Translations under genes and position numbers: made by a program
Assembly: GCA_937868875.1 (NCBI GenBank)
Contig: CALMNP010000213.1
Location: 1-37,479 of the forward strand
Length of the DNA stretch: 37,479 nucleotides
Reading direction: 5' to 3'
Origin: an uncultured Bacillota bacterium
GTDB taxonomy: Bacteria; Bacillota; Sulfobacillia; JAMDAP01
Notes under the pieces: generated by a model
Database searches by the model: none
Told to the model about the DNA's origin: nothing
Seen by the model: the letters and a program-made list of their open reading frames with translations, nothing else
Shown here: positions 19,166 through 28,800 of the stretch, in pieces
Numbering within the stretch: the first letter of the stretch is position 1
How the letters are laid out: every line of letters starts with the position of its first letter

Positions 19166-19948
19166 TCACTCGCCACCGCCCGCGGCGTCCGTGTCCTCGG
19201 CCGCCTCTTGCTCCCGGCGCCGGTCCATGCTCCGACGCACCAGGCGCGACACCACAATGCTGCTCTCAAACAGGCCGTACAGGGGAAGGGCCACCAGGCT
19301 CTGCGTGATGATGTCCGGCGAGGGCGTGATTACGGCAGCCACCACGAAGGCGAGCAGCACCGCATACTTGCGCATCCGCCGCAGGAAGCGCGGCGTGACC
19401 AGCCCCAGACGGGTCAGCAGGGCCACTACCAGAGGCAGCTCGAAGACAAGGCCGAAGGGCATGATGAAGCCCGTCACAAAGCTGATGAGGTTGTTCACTG
19501 ACACCAGGGTCTGGGCCTGGCCGCGGGTGAAGCCGACCAGGAACCCGACGGCGGCGGGCAGGAACAGCAGGTAGGCCATGACCGTGCCGGCCACGAACAG
19601 CAGCACGGCCGCCGGCAGGTAGGTCCAGATGTAGCGGCGCTCCCGCGGCGTGAGGCCGGGCATGATGAAGGCCAGGATGTGGTAGCCGAGGACCGGTGAC
19701 GCCACCACGATGCCGATGTAGGCGGCCAGCCTGAACTGGATGAGGAAGCCCTCGGTGATGCCCAGGAAGGCGATGTTGCCGCCGGCCTTTTGGATGGGAC
19801 CGATTACGGGCGCCAGCAGGACAGTAAAGAGGCGCGGCGCATAGGCGAAGGAGACGCCGATGGTCACCACCAGCGTCAGGGCCGACCAGATGAGCCGGCG
19901 ACGCAGTTCCTCCAGGTGTTCGGTGATGGTCATGCGGTCCCTGGCCAT
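19166..19948 (-). CDS. tatC: Sec-independent translocase subunit TatC
   Basis: A 260-residue TatC with six transmembrane helices, the N-terminal signal-peptide-receptor segment MTITEHLEELRRRLIWS, and the conserved loop ITPSPDIITQ before helices 5 and 6. It forms the core of the twin-arginine export system for folded, often cofactor-bearing proteins. The ATG at 19954 directly abuts the AAGGAG site, so the ATG at 19948 is chosen. No tatA/tatB is in the window. It starts 18 bp after a molybdopterin-binding protein gene, a sensible pairing because molybdoenzymes are classic Tat substrates. Confidence 0.94.
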   Translation of the reverse strand: MARDRMTITEHLEELRRRLIWSALTLVVTIGVSFAYAPRLFTVLLAPVIGPIQKAGGNIAFLGITEGFLIQFRLAAYIGIVVASPVLGYHILAFIMPGLTPRERRYIWTYLPAAVLLFVAGTVMAYLLFLPAAVGFLVGFTRGQAQTLVSVNNLISFVTGFIMPFGLVFELPLVVALLTRLGLVTPRFLRRMRKYAVLLAFVVAAVITPSPDIITQSLVALPLYGLFESSIVVSRLVRRSMDRRREQEAAEDTDAAGGGE

Positions 19949-19966
19949 GGGCATCTCCTTCTCGTA

Positions 19967-20971
19967 TCAGGCCTGGCGCGGCAGCAGTCCGCCGACGCCC
20001 AGGCGCGTAAAGTCGGAGCGTTCCAGCCGCTCGCCGGCCAGCACGCGGGGTAAGACCAGGTCGAACACCGTGGCCTTCTCGTAAATGACTGCCCCCGGCA
20101 GGCCCATGACGGGAATGTCCCGGCCGCCTTCGGCGGGCAGATAGCCGAACAGGAACATGGAGCCGGGCAGGACCGGCGTGCCGTGGGTGATGACCGTGGC
20201 CCCGGCGCGGCGAATGGCTCCCGGCGTCCGGTCGTCGGGGTCCACGGACATGCCGCCGGTGACCAGAATCAGCTCGGCTCCCTGGCGGGCGAAGTCCAGG
20301 ATGGCCGCCCTGGTTTGATCCGGGTCGTCGGAGACGAAGGTCTGCGCCAGGATGGGGGCGCCGAAAGGCTCCAGCTTCTGCCGCAGCGCCGGGCCGAAGG
20401 CATCCGGGATGCGCCCCTTGTAGACCTCGCTGCCGGTGGAGACGATGCCGGTCCGAAGCGGTCGGAAGGGCAGAACCTGCACGGCTCGGGGCCCCCCGGC
20501 GCAGAGCGCCTCAGCCTCGGCCACGGTGGACTCCGGCACCAGCAGGGGGACCACTCGGGTCGCCGCCACGACCTCGCCACGCTGAACGGGCACCCGGTCG
20601 GGCCGGGTGGAGACCACCACGTACTCGATCTGGTTGAGCCGGTGGACGAGTTCCGTCTCCAGGGCAAGCAGCCCGTGGTGGGCCGCGGTCAGGTTGACCC
20701 GGCCCTCGGCCGGCGGCGTGAACTCGCACCCCGGGCCGCCGATGGCCTGACTCAGCCGGATGGCGGCGTCTTCCTCGTGAACCTCATCCGGGCCGATGTC
20801 CAGGACATAGACGTGCTCCTTGCCGCAGTTCAACAGCTCCGGCACGTCCTCCCTGCGGATGACGTGGCCTCGCCTGAACAGAACGCCCTTGGAGACCCCC
20901 GGAACAATGCGGGTAATGTCGTGGGCCAGAGCCAGCCCCACGGCCTCTTCCGTCAGCACTTCGCGGAGCAA
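19967..20971 (-). CDS. MoeA/MogA-like molybdopterin-binding protein
   Basis: A 334-residue protein whose C-terminal half is a MoCF_biosynth (molybdopterin-binding) domain: TGSEVYKGRI, a GGMSVDPDDRTPGAI loop resembling the GGVSxGxxD motif, GTPVLPGSM and MGLPGAVIYEKATVFD. The N-terminal half is not the standard MoeA domain I, so calling it moeA would go too far; a role in molybdenum cofactor biosynthesis or sensing is likely. The start is TTG at 20971, with GGGAGG eight bases upstream. A promoter overlapped by a palindrome precedes it and tatC follows. Confidence 0.82.
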   Translation of the reverse strand: MLREVLTEEAVGLALAHDITRIVPGVSKGVLFRRGHVIRREDVPELLNCGKEHVYVLDIGPDEVHEEDAAIRLSQAIGGPGCEFTPPAEGRVNLTAAHHGLLALETELVHRLNQIEYVVVSTRPDRVPVQRGEVVAATRVVPLLVPESTVAEAEALCAGGPRAVQVLPFRPLRTGIVSTGSEVYKGRIPDAFGPALRQKLEPFGAPILAQTFVSDDPDQTRAAILDFARQGAELILVTGGMSVDPDDRTPGAIRRAGATVITHGTPVLPGSMFLFGYLPAEGGRDIPVMGLPGAVIYEKATVFDLVLPRVLAGERLERSDFTRLGVGGLLPRQA

Positions 20972-20990
20972 TCAACCCGCCTCCCACGCC

Positions 20991-21021
20991 ATCTTACCGT
21001 CGGCCGTTTTGACGTGTCAAA
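20991..21021 (-). promoter_or_regulatory. promoter of the molybdopterin-tatC operon with overlapping palindrome
   Basis: On the minus strand TTGACA (21020-21015) is followed after 18 bp by TAAGAT (20996-20991). The -35 box is embedded in the perfect 14-bp palindrome TTTGAC-GT-GTCAAA (21008-21021), a good candidate repressor site. The regulator is unknown. Confidence 0.55.
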
Positions 21022-21023
21022 CA

Positions 21024-21039
21024 GGCCCTGCATCGGGCC
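21024..21039 (-). terminator. weak terminator-like hairpin after RNase HI
   Basis: GGCCC-TGCATC-GGGCC, followed on the minus strand by TGTTTG. The stem is short and the T-run poor, so efficiency is doubtful. Confidence 0.3.
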
Positions 21040-21072
21040 GGCCCGCAAGGGCTCGGGAGGCCGCGGCGGGCC

Positions 21073-21750
21073 TCACTTCCTGGGAATGGCGGCTACCGCC
21101 AACTGGTCGGCCAGCTCATTCAGTTCGTTGCCGGCGTGGCCCTGGACCTTCACCCAGGTCACACGGCGCTGCTCGGCTTCGGCCCGCAGTTGTCTCCACA
21201 GGTCCTGGTTCTCCACCGGGGCTCCCTTGACGTTCCTCCAGCCGCGAGCTTCCCAGCCGCGGAACCAGTTCTGCAGAAAGGCGTTGACCACATAAGCCGA
21301 GTCACTGTTGATGGTCACCGCACTCCCCGGCGGCGTCTGACGCAGGGCCTCGATGGCGGCGCGCAGCTCCATGCGGTTGTTGGTGGTGGCCTCATCGCCG
21401 CCGGAGAAACTGCGGCCGTCGGTGAAGACCGCGGCCCACCCGCCGCGCTGGGGGCCGGCCGCCTGGTTGTTGGAGCAGGCGCCGTCCACGTAGGCGACGT
21501 AGCCGCTTGCACCGGCCGGCGGGGACGGCGGGGCTGCCGCGGCCGCCGGGGCCGCCGCGGTGTCCCGGGACGAGGCCGCCTTGCGGCGGGAGGGCCTGGA
21601 GGCAGGGGCGGCGGGCTCGCCGGTCAGCCCCAGGGGCGAGCCGCACCAGGGGCAATACCGCAAGGGCGAGCCCTGCAGGGTGGGGAGCCCGGAGACGGGG
21701 TCGGCCAGTTGGGCGCGAGCCCGTTCAAAGTCGTTGCAGCAGGACTTCAT
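21073..21750 (-). CDS. rnhA: ribonuclease HI with N-terminal Cys-rich extension
   Basis: A 225-residue protein whose C-terminal 145 residues are a complete RNase HI domain, cleaving RNA in RNA-DNA hybrids. The catalytic set is intact: Asp89 (YVDGACSNN), Glu128 (NNRMELRAAIEAL), Asp150 (INSDSAYVV), His204 and Asp214 (GHAGNELNELADQLA). The first 40 residues contain Cys4, Cys5, Cys33 and Cys36 (CPWCG), probably a small zinc ribbon, joined by an Ala/Pro-rich linker (about 45-82). This is not the Caulimovirus-type hybrid-binding domain of many RNase H1 proteins. The ATG at 21750 has AAGGAG six bases upstream. Confidence 0.92.
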   Translation of the reverse strand: MKSCCNDFERARAQLADPVSGLPTLQGSPLRYCPWCGSPLGLTGEPAAPASRPSRRKAASSRDTAAAPAAAAAPPSPPAGASGYVAYVDGACSNNQAAGPQRGGWAAVFTDGRSFSGGDEATTNNRMELRAAIEALRQTPPGSAVTINSDSAYVVNAFLQNWFRGWEARGWRNVKGAPVENQDLWRQLRAEAEQRRVTWVKVQGHAGNELNELADQLAVAAIPRK

Positions 21751-21827
21751 GGAGTGCTCCTTCCATCCCGGAGGATGGGTCTGTGGTTTGGGGACAGCGC
21801 GGGCGTCTGACGGAGCCGGCGGCCGGA

Positions 21828-24710
21828 TCAGCGGGATACCGGCTCCGGCAGCTCGATGATGCGGGCGCCGGAGGGGTAGCGCCGGGCCGCCTCGACTTCA
21901 CGCTGGTGGCAGCTGAACAGCAGGACCTGGCTGGTACGGCTGAGTTCCACCAGGTGGCCCATGGCCCGCATCAGCCGCTGGTCGTCAAACTGAACGAAGG
22001 TGTCATCCAGCAGGAAGGGCACGGTCTCGCCGCCGCCCGTCAGGAGGCGCGCCATGCCCAGGCGCAGGGCCAGGTAAAACTGGTCCAGGGTGCCTCCGGA
22101 GAGGTCCTCGGCGGCATGAAGTTCACCGTTCTCCGGCACAACCGCGCGCAGGCCGAGCCGGGCGTCCACCCGCACCTCCCTGTACCTGCCTCCGGTGATG
22201 GCGGCGATGGCGGCGGAGGCCGCTTCGTTGAGCCGGGGCGCGAACTCGCGGTGGACCTCTTCCGAGGCGGCTTCGACCTCGGACCTGGCCTGTTCCAGCA
22301 CCCAGCGCCGGTCGTCCAGGCCCTGCCGGGCGATCCGGGCCTCCTCCAATTCGGCCTGCAGCGAGGCGACGTCGGGCAGGTCGCGGTAGGCCTGCTCGAT
22401 GCGCTCTTCCAGGCCGCGAACCTCGGCCTGCTTGCGGGAGCGTTCGGCCCTCAGGGCATCGAGCCGCCGGGCCAGGTCGGAGGGGTCTCCCGACACCGGC
22501 TCCTCCGGTCGGGAAGGCTCCTCGATTTCGCCCAGGGCCTGCTCCAGCGAGGCCTCGTCGCCCTCGGCCAGCGCCTGGCGGAGCACTTCCTCCGCCGTGC
22601 GCCGGGCTGACTCGGCCTCGCGATAGGACTGATAGCTCTGGTAGGCGCGCCGGAACTCGTCCGGGGTGGCCACGCCGGCGGCCCGGAGGACACCGTCCAG
22701 GCGGGTTTGCAGCGAAGACAACTCCGTCTGCTGCGCCGCCAACCGGGACTGGACCTGCTGGATCTGGCGGTCCAGGTCCTCCAGGGCCAGGCGGGTCCGG
22801 CTGTGGGCGGCCCAGACCTGACGAAACTGCCGAATGTGTTCTTCCTGAATGGCCTGCGGGTCAGGGCGGCCTATCCCGGCGGTCGGCGCACCCTCACCCG
22901 GGACGGCGGCCGCCGCAGCCGAGGCCGCACCCTGGGGCAGAGCCGCTGCTACCTGCTGGGCCGCGTCGACGGCTTCGGCCAGGGCCCCGCCTGTTACCTG
23001 GAGAGCCCGGGCAATATTGCGCCGGTCGGTCTCCAGCCGCTCCAGGTCGCGCTCCAAGGACTGGCTCTCCTGCAGCAGCCGCTGACACTCCCGGTTCCTG
23101 GCCTTGAGTTCGGCGGTGCCGGTCACCGCGGCCCCCTGGAGCAGGCCCTCTCGCTCTGCGCGCAGTCCGGCCGCCTGTTCGGCAGCCTGCTGGGCCTGGC
23201 CCTCCAGGGTCTCAAGGGCCAGTGCGGCCTCGCGGGCAGCCTGAAGGGCGGACCCCGGAGGGCGCTTGAGGAGGAGCCACAGGGGAAATGCCGCCACGGC
23301 CGTCAGGGCAACCAGGGGCTGGCGCAGCACCACGGCCAGGCCCAACCCCAGCAGGGCTGCGAGGCCGGAGACCAGGGCGGCAGTCCTGCCGCGGCTGTTC
23401 CGGGCCACCTCCGCCAGCCGCAGGCGCTCCGCCGCCTCGGGCCGGGCCTGGGCCAGGCGAACCTGCTCGGTCTCACTCTGACGGAGGCGGTCGTCCAGTT
23501 CCTCCAGCCGCGTCTCCCACTCCACGCCGCGCTCGGCCAGGGGCCCGAACGCCGCCAGCCGGCTCTTCAAGGCCTCGCGGTCTGCGGCCAGCTTCTGCAG
23601 GCGGGTCTCCCGATCGCGGGCATCGTCCTGCGCCGCGCTGTAGGCGCCGAAGTCCCGTGTGACCTGAGCTTCCAGGTCGGGGTCCAGGGACTGCAGGGGC
23701 TGGAAGGCGGCCAGGGTTCCCTCCGCCTCGGAACGGCGCCGGCGCAGAGACTCCAGAGCGGACTGGGATTCGCGCCCCTCCCGCGCCAGGCGGGAAAGGG
23801 CTTCGGCCAGGGCGGCGACCTCGTCCCGCTGGTCCGCGGGAAAGCCCTGCCAGGCCTGCAGCGAGGCGACCTTCGCCTCCGCCTCGGTCAAAGCCTGCCT
23901 CAGATCCCTCAGGCGCTGCAGCCGTTCCGTCAGGTCCTGCCGGCGCCTGGACGCCAGGTTGCGGCCGGCTTCGGCCTCGCGAGCAGCCAGTTCCTGCTCC
24001 TCTAGCCGGAGGTGTCGCAGACGCGCTTCGTTCCCCAGGTTCTCGTCGCGCACCTGGCAGGCTCGCTGCAACTGACTGTCCAGGGATGCCACCCGCCGGA
24101 CAGCCTGCGCCAGGGGCTTGCCGGAGTCGCGGTCCGGGTGCCCGATCTTGGCCATCTCCTGGTCGAGGAGCTTGATCACGCCGCTGATGGACACGTCCTC
24201 CTGCCCGCCGCCGGCCAGGTTGGCCAGGCGGGCCGTCAGGTCGTGCGTCAGCCCCAGCTTGCCCGCCTCCATCTGCCCGATGCAGGCGGTGGCGGAAAAC
24301 ATCGCGTCGGTAAGGCCCAACTGTTCTTCGGCGAAGAGCAGTTCCTTGCGCCGGTCCTGCCGGAACCGCGAGGTCAGTTCCTGGCCGGTGGCGGCGTCAT
24401 AGAGGCGGATGAAGCCCTTGTCGCCGAAGTCACGCTCGACGCGAAAGGTGGCCCCGCTGTCCAGGCGGTAGAGCAGGACGCCGCGGGGCGATGACCCGTC
24501 CCAGGGGGAGAGGCGCTCCAACTCGGGCAATGGCTGCCGCCGGGCGGCACCGGGCTTCTGCAGGCCGAAGAGCATACCCTGGATGAATCGCATCAGGGTG
24601 GTCTTGCCGGTCTCGTTGGGGCCGTAGATGACGTTGAGGCCGTCGCCGAACTCCAGGCTGAGGCTCTGGAACCGTCCGAACGACGCCACCTGCACCTTGC
24701 GAATCTTCAC
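21828..24710 (-). CDS. SbcC/YhaN-like coiled-coil AAA ATPase
   Basis: A 960-residue SMC-like ATPase: Walker A GPNETGKT (30-37), long coiled-coil arms, and a C-terminal ABC head with signature LSGGTLDQFYLALR (about 868) and Walker B VPFLLDDTFVQFD. Two adjacent hydrophobic segments (about 438-475) interrupt the coiled coil where a zinc hook would be, and no CxxC hook is visible, as in Bacillus YhaN rather than Rad50/SbcC. The start is GTG at 24710, overlapping the nuclease stop as GTGA, so the pair is translationally coupled and probably works as an SbcCD-like complex at DNA ends. Confidence 0.88.
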   Translation of the reverse strand: MKIRKVQVASFGRFQSLSLEFGDGLNVIYGPNETGKTTLMRFIQGMLFGLQKPGAARRQPLPELERLSPWDGSSPRGVLLYRLDSGATFRVERDFGDKGFIRLYDAATGQELTSRFRQDRRKELLFAEEQLGLTDAMFSATACIGQMEAGKLGLTHDLTARLANLAGGGQEDVSISGVIKLLDQEMAKIGHPDRDSGKPLAQAVRRVASLDSQLQRACQVRDENLGNEARLRHLRLEEQELAAREAEAGRNLASRRRQDLTERLQRLRDLRQALTEAEAKVASLQAWQGFPADQRDEVAALAEALSRLAREGRESQSALESLRRRRSEAEGTLAAFQPLQSLDPDLEAQVTRDFGAYSAAQDDARDRETRLQKLAADREALKSRLAAFGPLAERGVEWETRLEELDDRLRQSETEQVRLAQARPEAAERLRLAEVARNSRGRTAALVSGLAALLGLGLAVVLRQPLVALTAVAAFPLWLLLKRPPGSALQAAREAALALETLEGQAQQAAEQAAGLRAEREGLLQGAAVTGTAELKARNRECQRLLQESQSLERDLERLETDRRNIARALQVTGGALAEAVDAAQQVAAALPQGAASAAAAAVPGEGAPTAGIGRPDPQAIQEEHIRQFRQVWAAHSRTRLALEDLDRQIQQVQSRLAAQQTELSSLQTRLDGVLRAAGVATPDEFRRAYQSYQSYREAESARRTAEEVLRQALAEGDEASLEQALGEIEEPSRPEEPVSGDPSDLARRLDALRAERSRKQAEVRGLEERIEQAYRDLPDVASLQAELEEARIARQGLDDRRWVLEQARSEVEAASEEVHREFAPRLNEAASAAIAAITGGRYREVRVDARLGLRAVVPENGELHAAEDLSGGTLDQFYLALRLGMARLLTGGGETVPFLLDDTFVQFDDQRLMRAMGHLVELSRTSQVLLFSCHQREVEAARRYPSGARIIELPEPVSR

Positions 24711-25891
24711 CGGTTTGCCACCCTCCCTTCAAAGGCGTCAAGGCCGGTGAACAGCACCCGCTGCCAGCGGGCCTGCTCGGCCGGGTCCTGCGTCGCCTCC
24801 AGCTTCGCCAGCAGGCGGCGCACGAAGACGCCTCTCGCCGTCTGTTCCCGGGCCAGCCTGTCCAGGTCATGCTCCGGGTAGGCGGCCGAGGAGAGCCGAA
24901 GGACGTGAAACTCCCCCGCCAGGCGGCGCTGCAGTTGGGCCACGTCGACATCCAGGGAGGGGTCCACGGCGCCGGTCAGTTGAATGCGGTAGAGGTGTCG
25001 GCGGCGCTCCTGCTCGGGCACGGCCTGCAGCACCCGGGCCATGACGTCCTCGGGGCTGACCGCACCGGTGATCGCCACCTCCAGGCTGACGTGCTCGCGC
25101 CGGCCCACAGGGCGAAGCTCCAGGCGGCTCGCGCCCTTGCCGACCTCGCCCACCGCCACGCCGTGCGCCCCGGTCTGGCCGAAGTCCAGGGACTCCGGAC
25201 TCCCTGGGTACTGCGCCACCACCCGCTGCTGTCCGCCCGGCCCGGGGACCGCGGCCACCACCCGAGCCTTGTGGAAGTGCCCCAGGGCCACGTAATCGGC
25301 GCCGGTGGCCAGCACCTCCTCGGGCGTGAGCGGCAGGTAGGGGGACTTGCCGGCCGGCAGGCCGGTAACGTCGGACCCGTGCACCACCACCAGGTTGATG
25401 CGGGAGGGGTCGTCCACCTTGAGGTCGCGCAGCAAGTGGCCCGAGACCTCAAAGCGGTCGAACCCGTAGCCGTAGACCGTCACCGGCAGGGCGGGGCAGC
25501 CCTCCGGCCGGTTGTCATCGTCCAGCCGGACAGCCTCCCAGGCGGGGCCGAAGATGTGCACGTTGGTGGGCCAGGCATGGGTGCGGTAGAAGGAGGTTTC
25601 GGTAGCCGCGTCGTGGTTGCCGGGGGCGATGAACACGCGAATCTCCGGGAGGGAGGCCAGCAGGTCACAGACAAACTTGACGGTGCCCTTGCGCACCGAC
25701 TTCTGCTCCAGCAGGTCGCCGGCCACCAGGAGCACCGACACCTGCTCCTGCGCCGCCATCTCCACGATGCGGCGAAACGTGTCCTTGAGCTCCTCGGTAC
25801 GGTCCCGGGCCGCCGCCGGATCCAGGCCCAGGCCGCTGAAGGCCGTGTCCAGGTGCATGTCCGCCAGGTGCAGGATCTTGATCGTGTCCAT
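24707..25891 (-). CDS. SbcD/YhaO-like DNA repair exonuclease (metallophosphoesterase)
   Basis: A 394-residue calcineurin-like phosphoesterase with the Mre11/SbcD metal-site motifs in order: HLADMHLD (Asp11, His13), AGDLLE (Asp59), GNHD (Asn92-His93), VVHGSD and LGHFHKA. Family enzymes are Mn-dependent nucleases acting on double-strand ends with an SbcC/Rad50-like partner, here the next gene. The frame is open to 25936, but the ATG at 25891 follows GGGGAGGTG at normal spacing and shares one base with the addA stop (TGATG). Confidence 0.9.
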   Translation of the reverse strand: MDTIKILHLADMHLDTAFSGLGLDPAAARDRTEELKDTFRRIVEMAAQEQVSVLLVAGDLLEQKSVRKGTVKFVCDLLASLPEIRVFIAPGNHDAATETSFYRTHAWPTNVHIFGPAWEAVRLDDDNRPEGCPALPVTVYGYGFDRFEVSGHLLRDLKVDDPSRINLVVVHGSDVTGLPAGKSPYLPLTPEEVLATGADYVALGHFHKARVVAAVPGPGGQQRVVAQYPGSPESLDFGQTGAHGVAVGEVGKGASRLELRPVGRREHVSLEVAITGAVSPEDVMARVLQAVPEQERRRHLYRIQLTGAVDPSLDVDVAQLQRRLAGEFHVLRLSSAAYPEHDLDRLAREQTARGVFVRRLLAKLEATQDPAEQARWQRVLFTGLDAFEGRVANR

Positions 25892-28800
25892 CAGGACACC
25901 TCCCCGTGGCCGGCCAGCGCGCCGCTGGCCCGGCAAAAGTCCCTCTGGGGGCAGGTGAGGCAGTGGTTACCAACCTGGGGGGGATAGTCGGTCAGGCTCC
26001 GGCCTTCGGTCATGGTCGCCACAAGATCCTTGAGCCGGATCTCGATGCCGTCCAGGTCGTCCCCCGCCACAGGTATTCGCAGGCATACGTCGGGCTGCAG
26101 GAAGTAGAGCCAGCAAGCCTCCACTGGCAGCCGCAACAGCCGGTGCGCCACCAGGGCGTAGGTCTCCATTTGAATCCGATACTTGCCGGCGGTCTCCTCC
26201 ACCTCATCCAGGCCGATGGCGTTGGTCTTGAAGTCGATGACCAGATGGCGGCCGTCCGCCGCCGTCACCAGGTTGTCCATGACGCCGCCGACGGAGAGCA
26301 GGGTCCCCGGCAGTCGGTACTGGAAGGCATGCTCGGCCCGGGACAGGCCCGAGGCGATGACCGCGAAGACCTCGCTCCGGAGGTAGCGTTCCAGCAGCGG
26401 CCTTACTTCCTTCTCCGCGGCCCGGGCCCGAGCCTCCTCCGTCAGGCCGGCCTCGCGCAGAACCTGGGCCAGGAGGTCGTCCAGCTGGTCCGGGTGCCGC
26501 AGGCGTTCAGCCACGCGGTGGACCAGATTGCCTCGCGTGATGGCGTCCAGGCCCCTGGCCTCCGTGGCCCGGCCCTGCCCCCGGCCCGCGGGTCGGTCCG
26601 TCGGCAGGCCGAACCGCCGCTCCAGGGCGAACCGTCGGGGACAGCCCTGGTAGGTCATGAGGTCCGTCACGGACCAGGAGACAGGCGACTCCGGGCCAAC
26701 CCCCCCCACCCCGGCGCCAGGTTGCGGAGCCGCACCGGTGTGCCTTCCCCTGTCCGGCAGAAAGCCGGCCGCCTCCAGCAGGTCCGGCGGTGGCTCCGGG
26801 ATGGGTGCGGCGCCGGCGGGGGTCTTCGTCCCCCCCTGGGTTTCGGCGGCCAACAGGCCGGCGATGTCGTCCGGCAGCCACAACCGCACCCGGGCCAGAC
26901 CAGGGGTTATGTCCGGGGGCGCGGCAAAGGGGCGATAGGCCGGTACTCCCTCAGCCCGGGCCGCCTGCAGCTCGTCCGTGTCGGTGATGCCCAGGGCGCG
27001 GCAGAGCCACTCCAGCCAGGAGGCCATCTCCAGGTAGTCGCGGGCGGTGTTGATGCGGCTCCTGGTACCCGCCAGCACCAGCCGGTCCCGGGCCCTGGTG
27101 GTCGCCACATAGAGCACCCGCATGGACTCCTGGCGCTCCAGCCGGCGCTCCTCCTCCTCCAGGCGGCGGCGCAGCCAGGTAGTGCGGCGCTCGCCGTCCG
27201 GCCCCACGGCGGACAGGCCCAGTCCCAGTTCCGGACGGTAGAGCATGCCGCGCAGGGCCTGCTGCGTCCGCGCCAGGTCCGCCACCACCACGACCGGAAA
27301 CTCCAGCCCCTTGGACTGGTGCACGCTCATGAGCTTGACCGTGTCCCCCTGGCCGGACTGAATGGCAGCCTCGCCCTCGCGGGCCTCCCTGTCCTCAAAC
27401 TCCCCCACCAGGGCGATGAACTCGCGAAGCCCCGCCGTCCCCTGGCCGAGCCGCCGGGCCAGGGCCACCAGCTTGCGCAGGTTGGCGATGACCTGCTCGC
27501 CGTCGTGCCCGCCCAGAGCGACCAGGCTGTAGCCCGTCTCCTCCAGGATCGTCTCCAGCAGGTCGGGCAGGGGCAGGCGGGACTGCAGCAGGCGGAAGCG
27601 GGACAGCAGGCGGGAGGCGCGCTGAACCAGCCCCGCCTGGACGGGCTCCAGCCCGGTCGGCGGTGCGGCGAGCCGATCCAGCCAGGACGCAGGGCCCTCC
27701 TGCCGGCGAAGGAGGAACAGGGTCTCATCGGACAGCCCGAAGAAGGGGGAGCGCAGGGCTCCCACCAGGGAGATCTCGTCGGCGGGATTCTCCAGGCCGC
27801 GCAGCAGGTTGAGGCAGTCCCGGACCTCCTGCTTGCCGTAGAAGCCGCGCCCCGACACCACGTAGTAAGGGATGCCCCGCTCCCGCAGGGCCTGCTCGTA
27901 GCGCCCCATGTCCGTAGTGGCCCGCATCAGTACAGCGATGTCGCCGTAGCGCACCGGGTGGTCCTCGACCCGGAAGCTCCCCTCGTCCACCAGGCGGTGG
28001 ACATAAGCCGCCACCGCTTCGGCCTCCAGGGCCACGTCGTCCTGGCGGCTGGAGCCGGAATCGCGGCCCGCCTCGCCATCCTTGAGGGCGCGGGGCAGCA
28101 ACACCTCCACCGGCTGCGCCTGGCCCTGCCCCCCGCCTTCGGCCTCATCCTGCCGGCCCGGCACGGCCTCGTCGTAGTCTTCCCGCATCAGGGCGCGGAA
28201 GAGGTAGTTGCTGAAGTGGATCAGGCCCTGGCGGCTGCGGAAGTTCTCGGCCAGCAGGACCTCCTCGCCCCCGGCCTCGGGAATCTCGCGACGGGCGCGG
28301 CGGAACAGCTCGACCTCGGCCCCTCGGAAGCGATAGATGGACTGCTTGGGGTCACCCACCAGAAACAGGTTGACGGGCCGCCATAACCCGATGATCTCGC
28401 TCTGCAGCGGGTTGGTGTCCTGGTACTCATCCACCATCAGGAAGGGGAGACGCTGCCGCAGGTCGCTCGCTACCTCTCCGCGCCGCAGCAGGTCCCGGGC
28501 CAGGATCTGCAGGTCGGAGAAGTCCAGGGCGCCGGCTCGCAGCTTCCTCTCCCGGTAGAGGCCGTGAGCCGACTGCAGCAGGCGCCCGGCCGCCAGCGAG
28601 GCGGGGGCGACGGACAGGCCCCAGACCACATCCTGAAAGGTCTCCAGGGGCTCCGCCAGGGCCTCGATCTCGGCCAGCAGCGAGCGGGTGTTGCGGCTGA
28701 CCACCTTGCCCAAGGGCTCCAGCCATTCCAGTAGGGCCAGGTCCTCCGGGCCCGGATCCCGGTCCTCCGCCGCTGCAACCAGCAGTCGTTCCAGGGCCAG

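Noticed and set aside
25906-28386. An 826-codon plus-strand open frame across addA
   Set aside because: Antisense shadow of addA; low-complexity Gln/Gly/Leu composition and no start signal.
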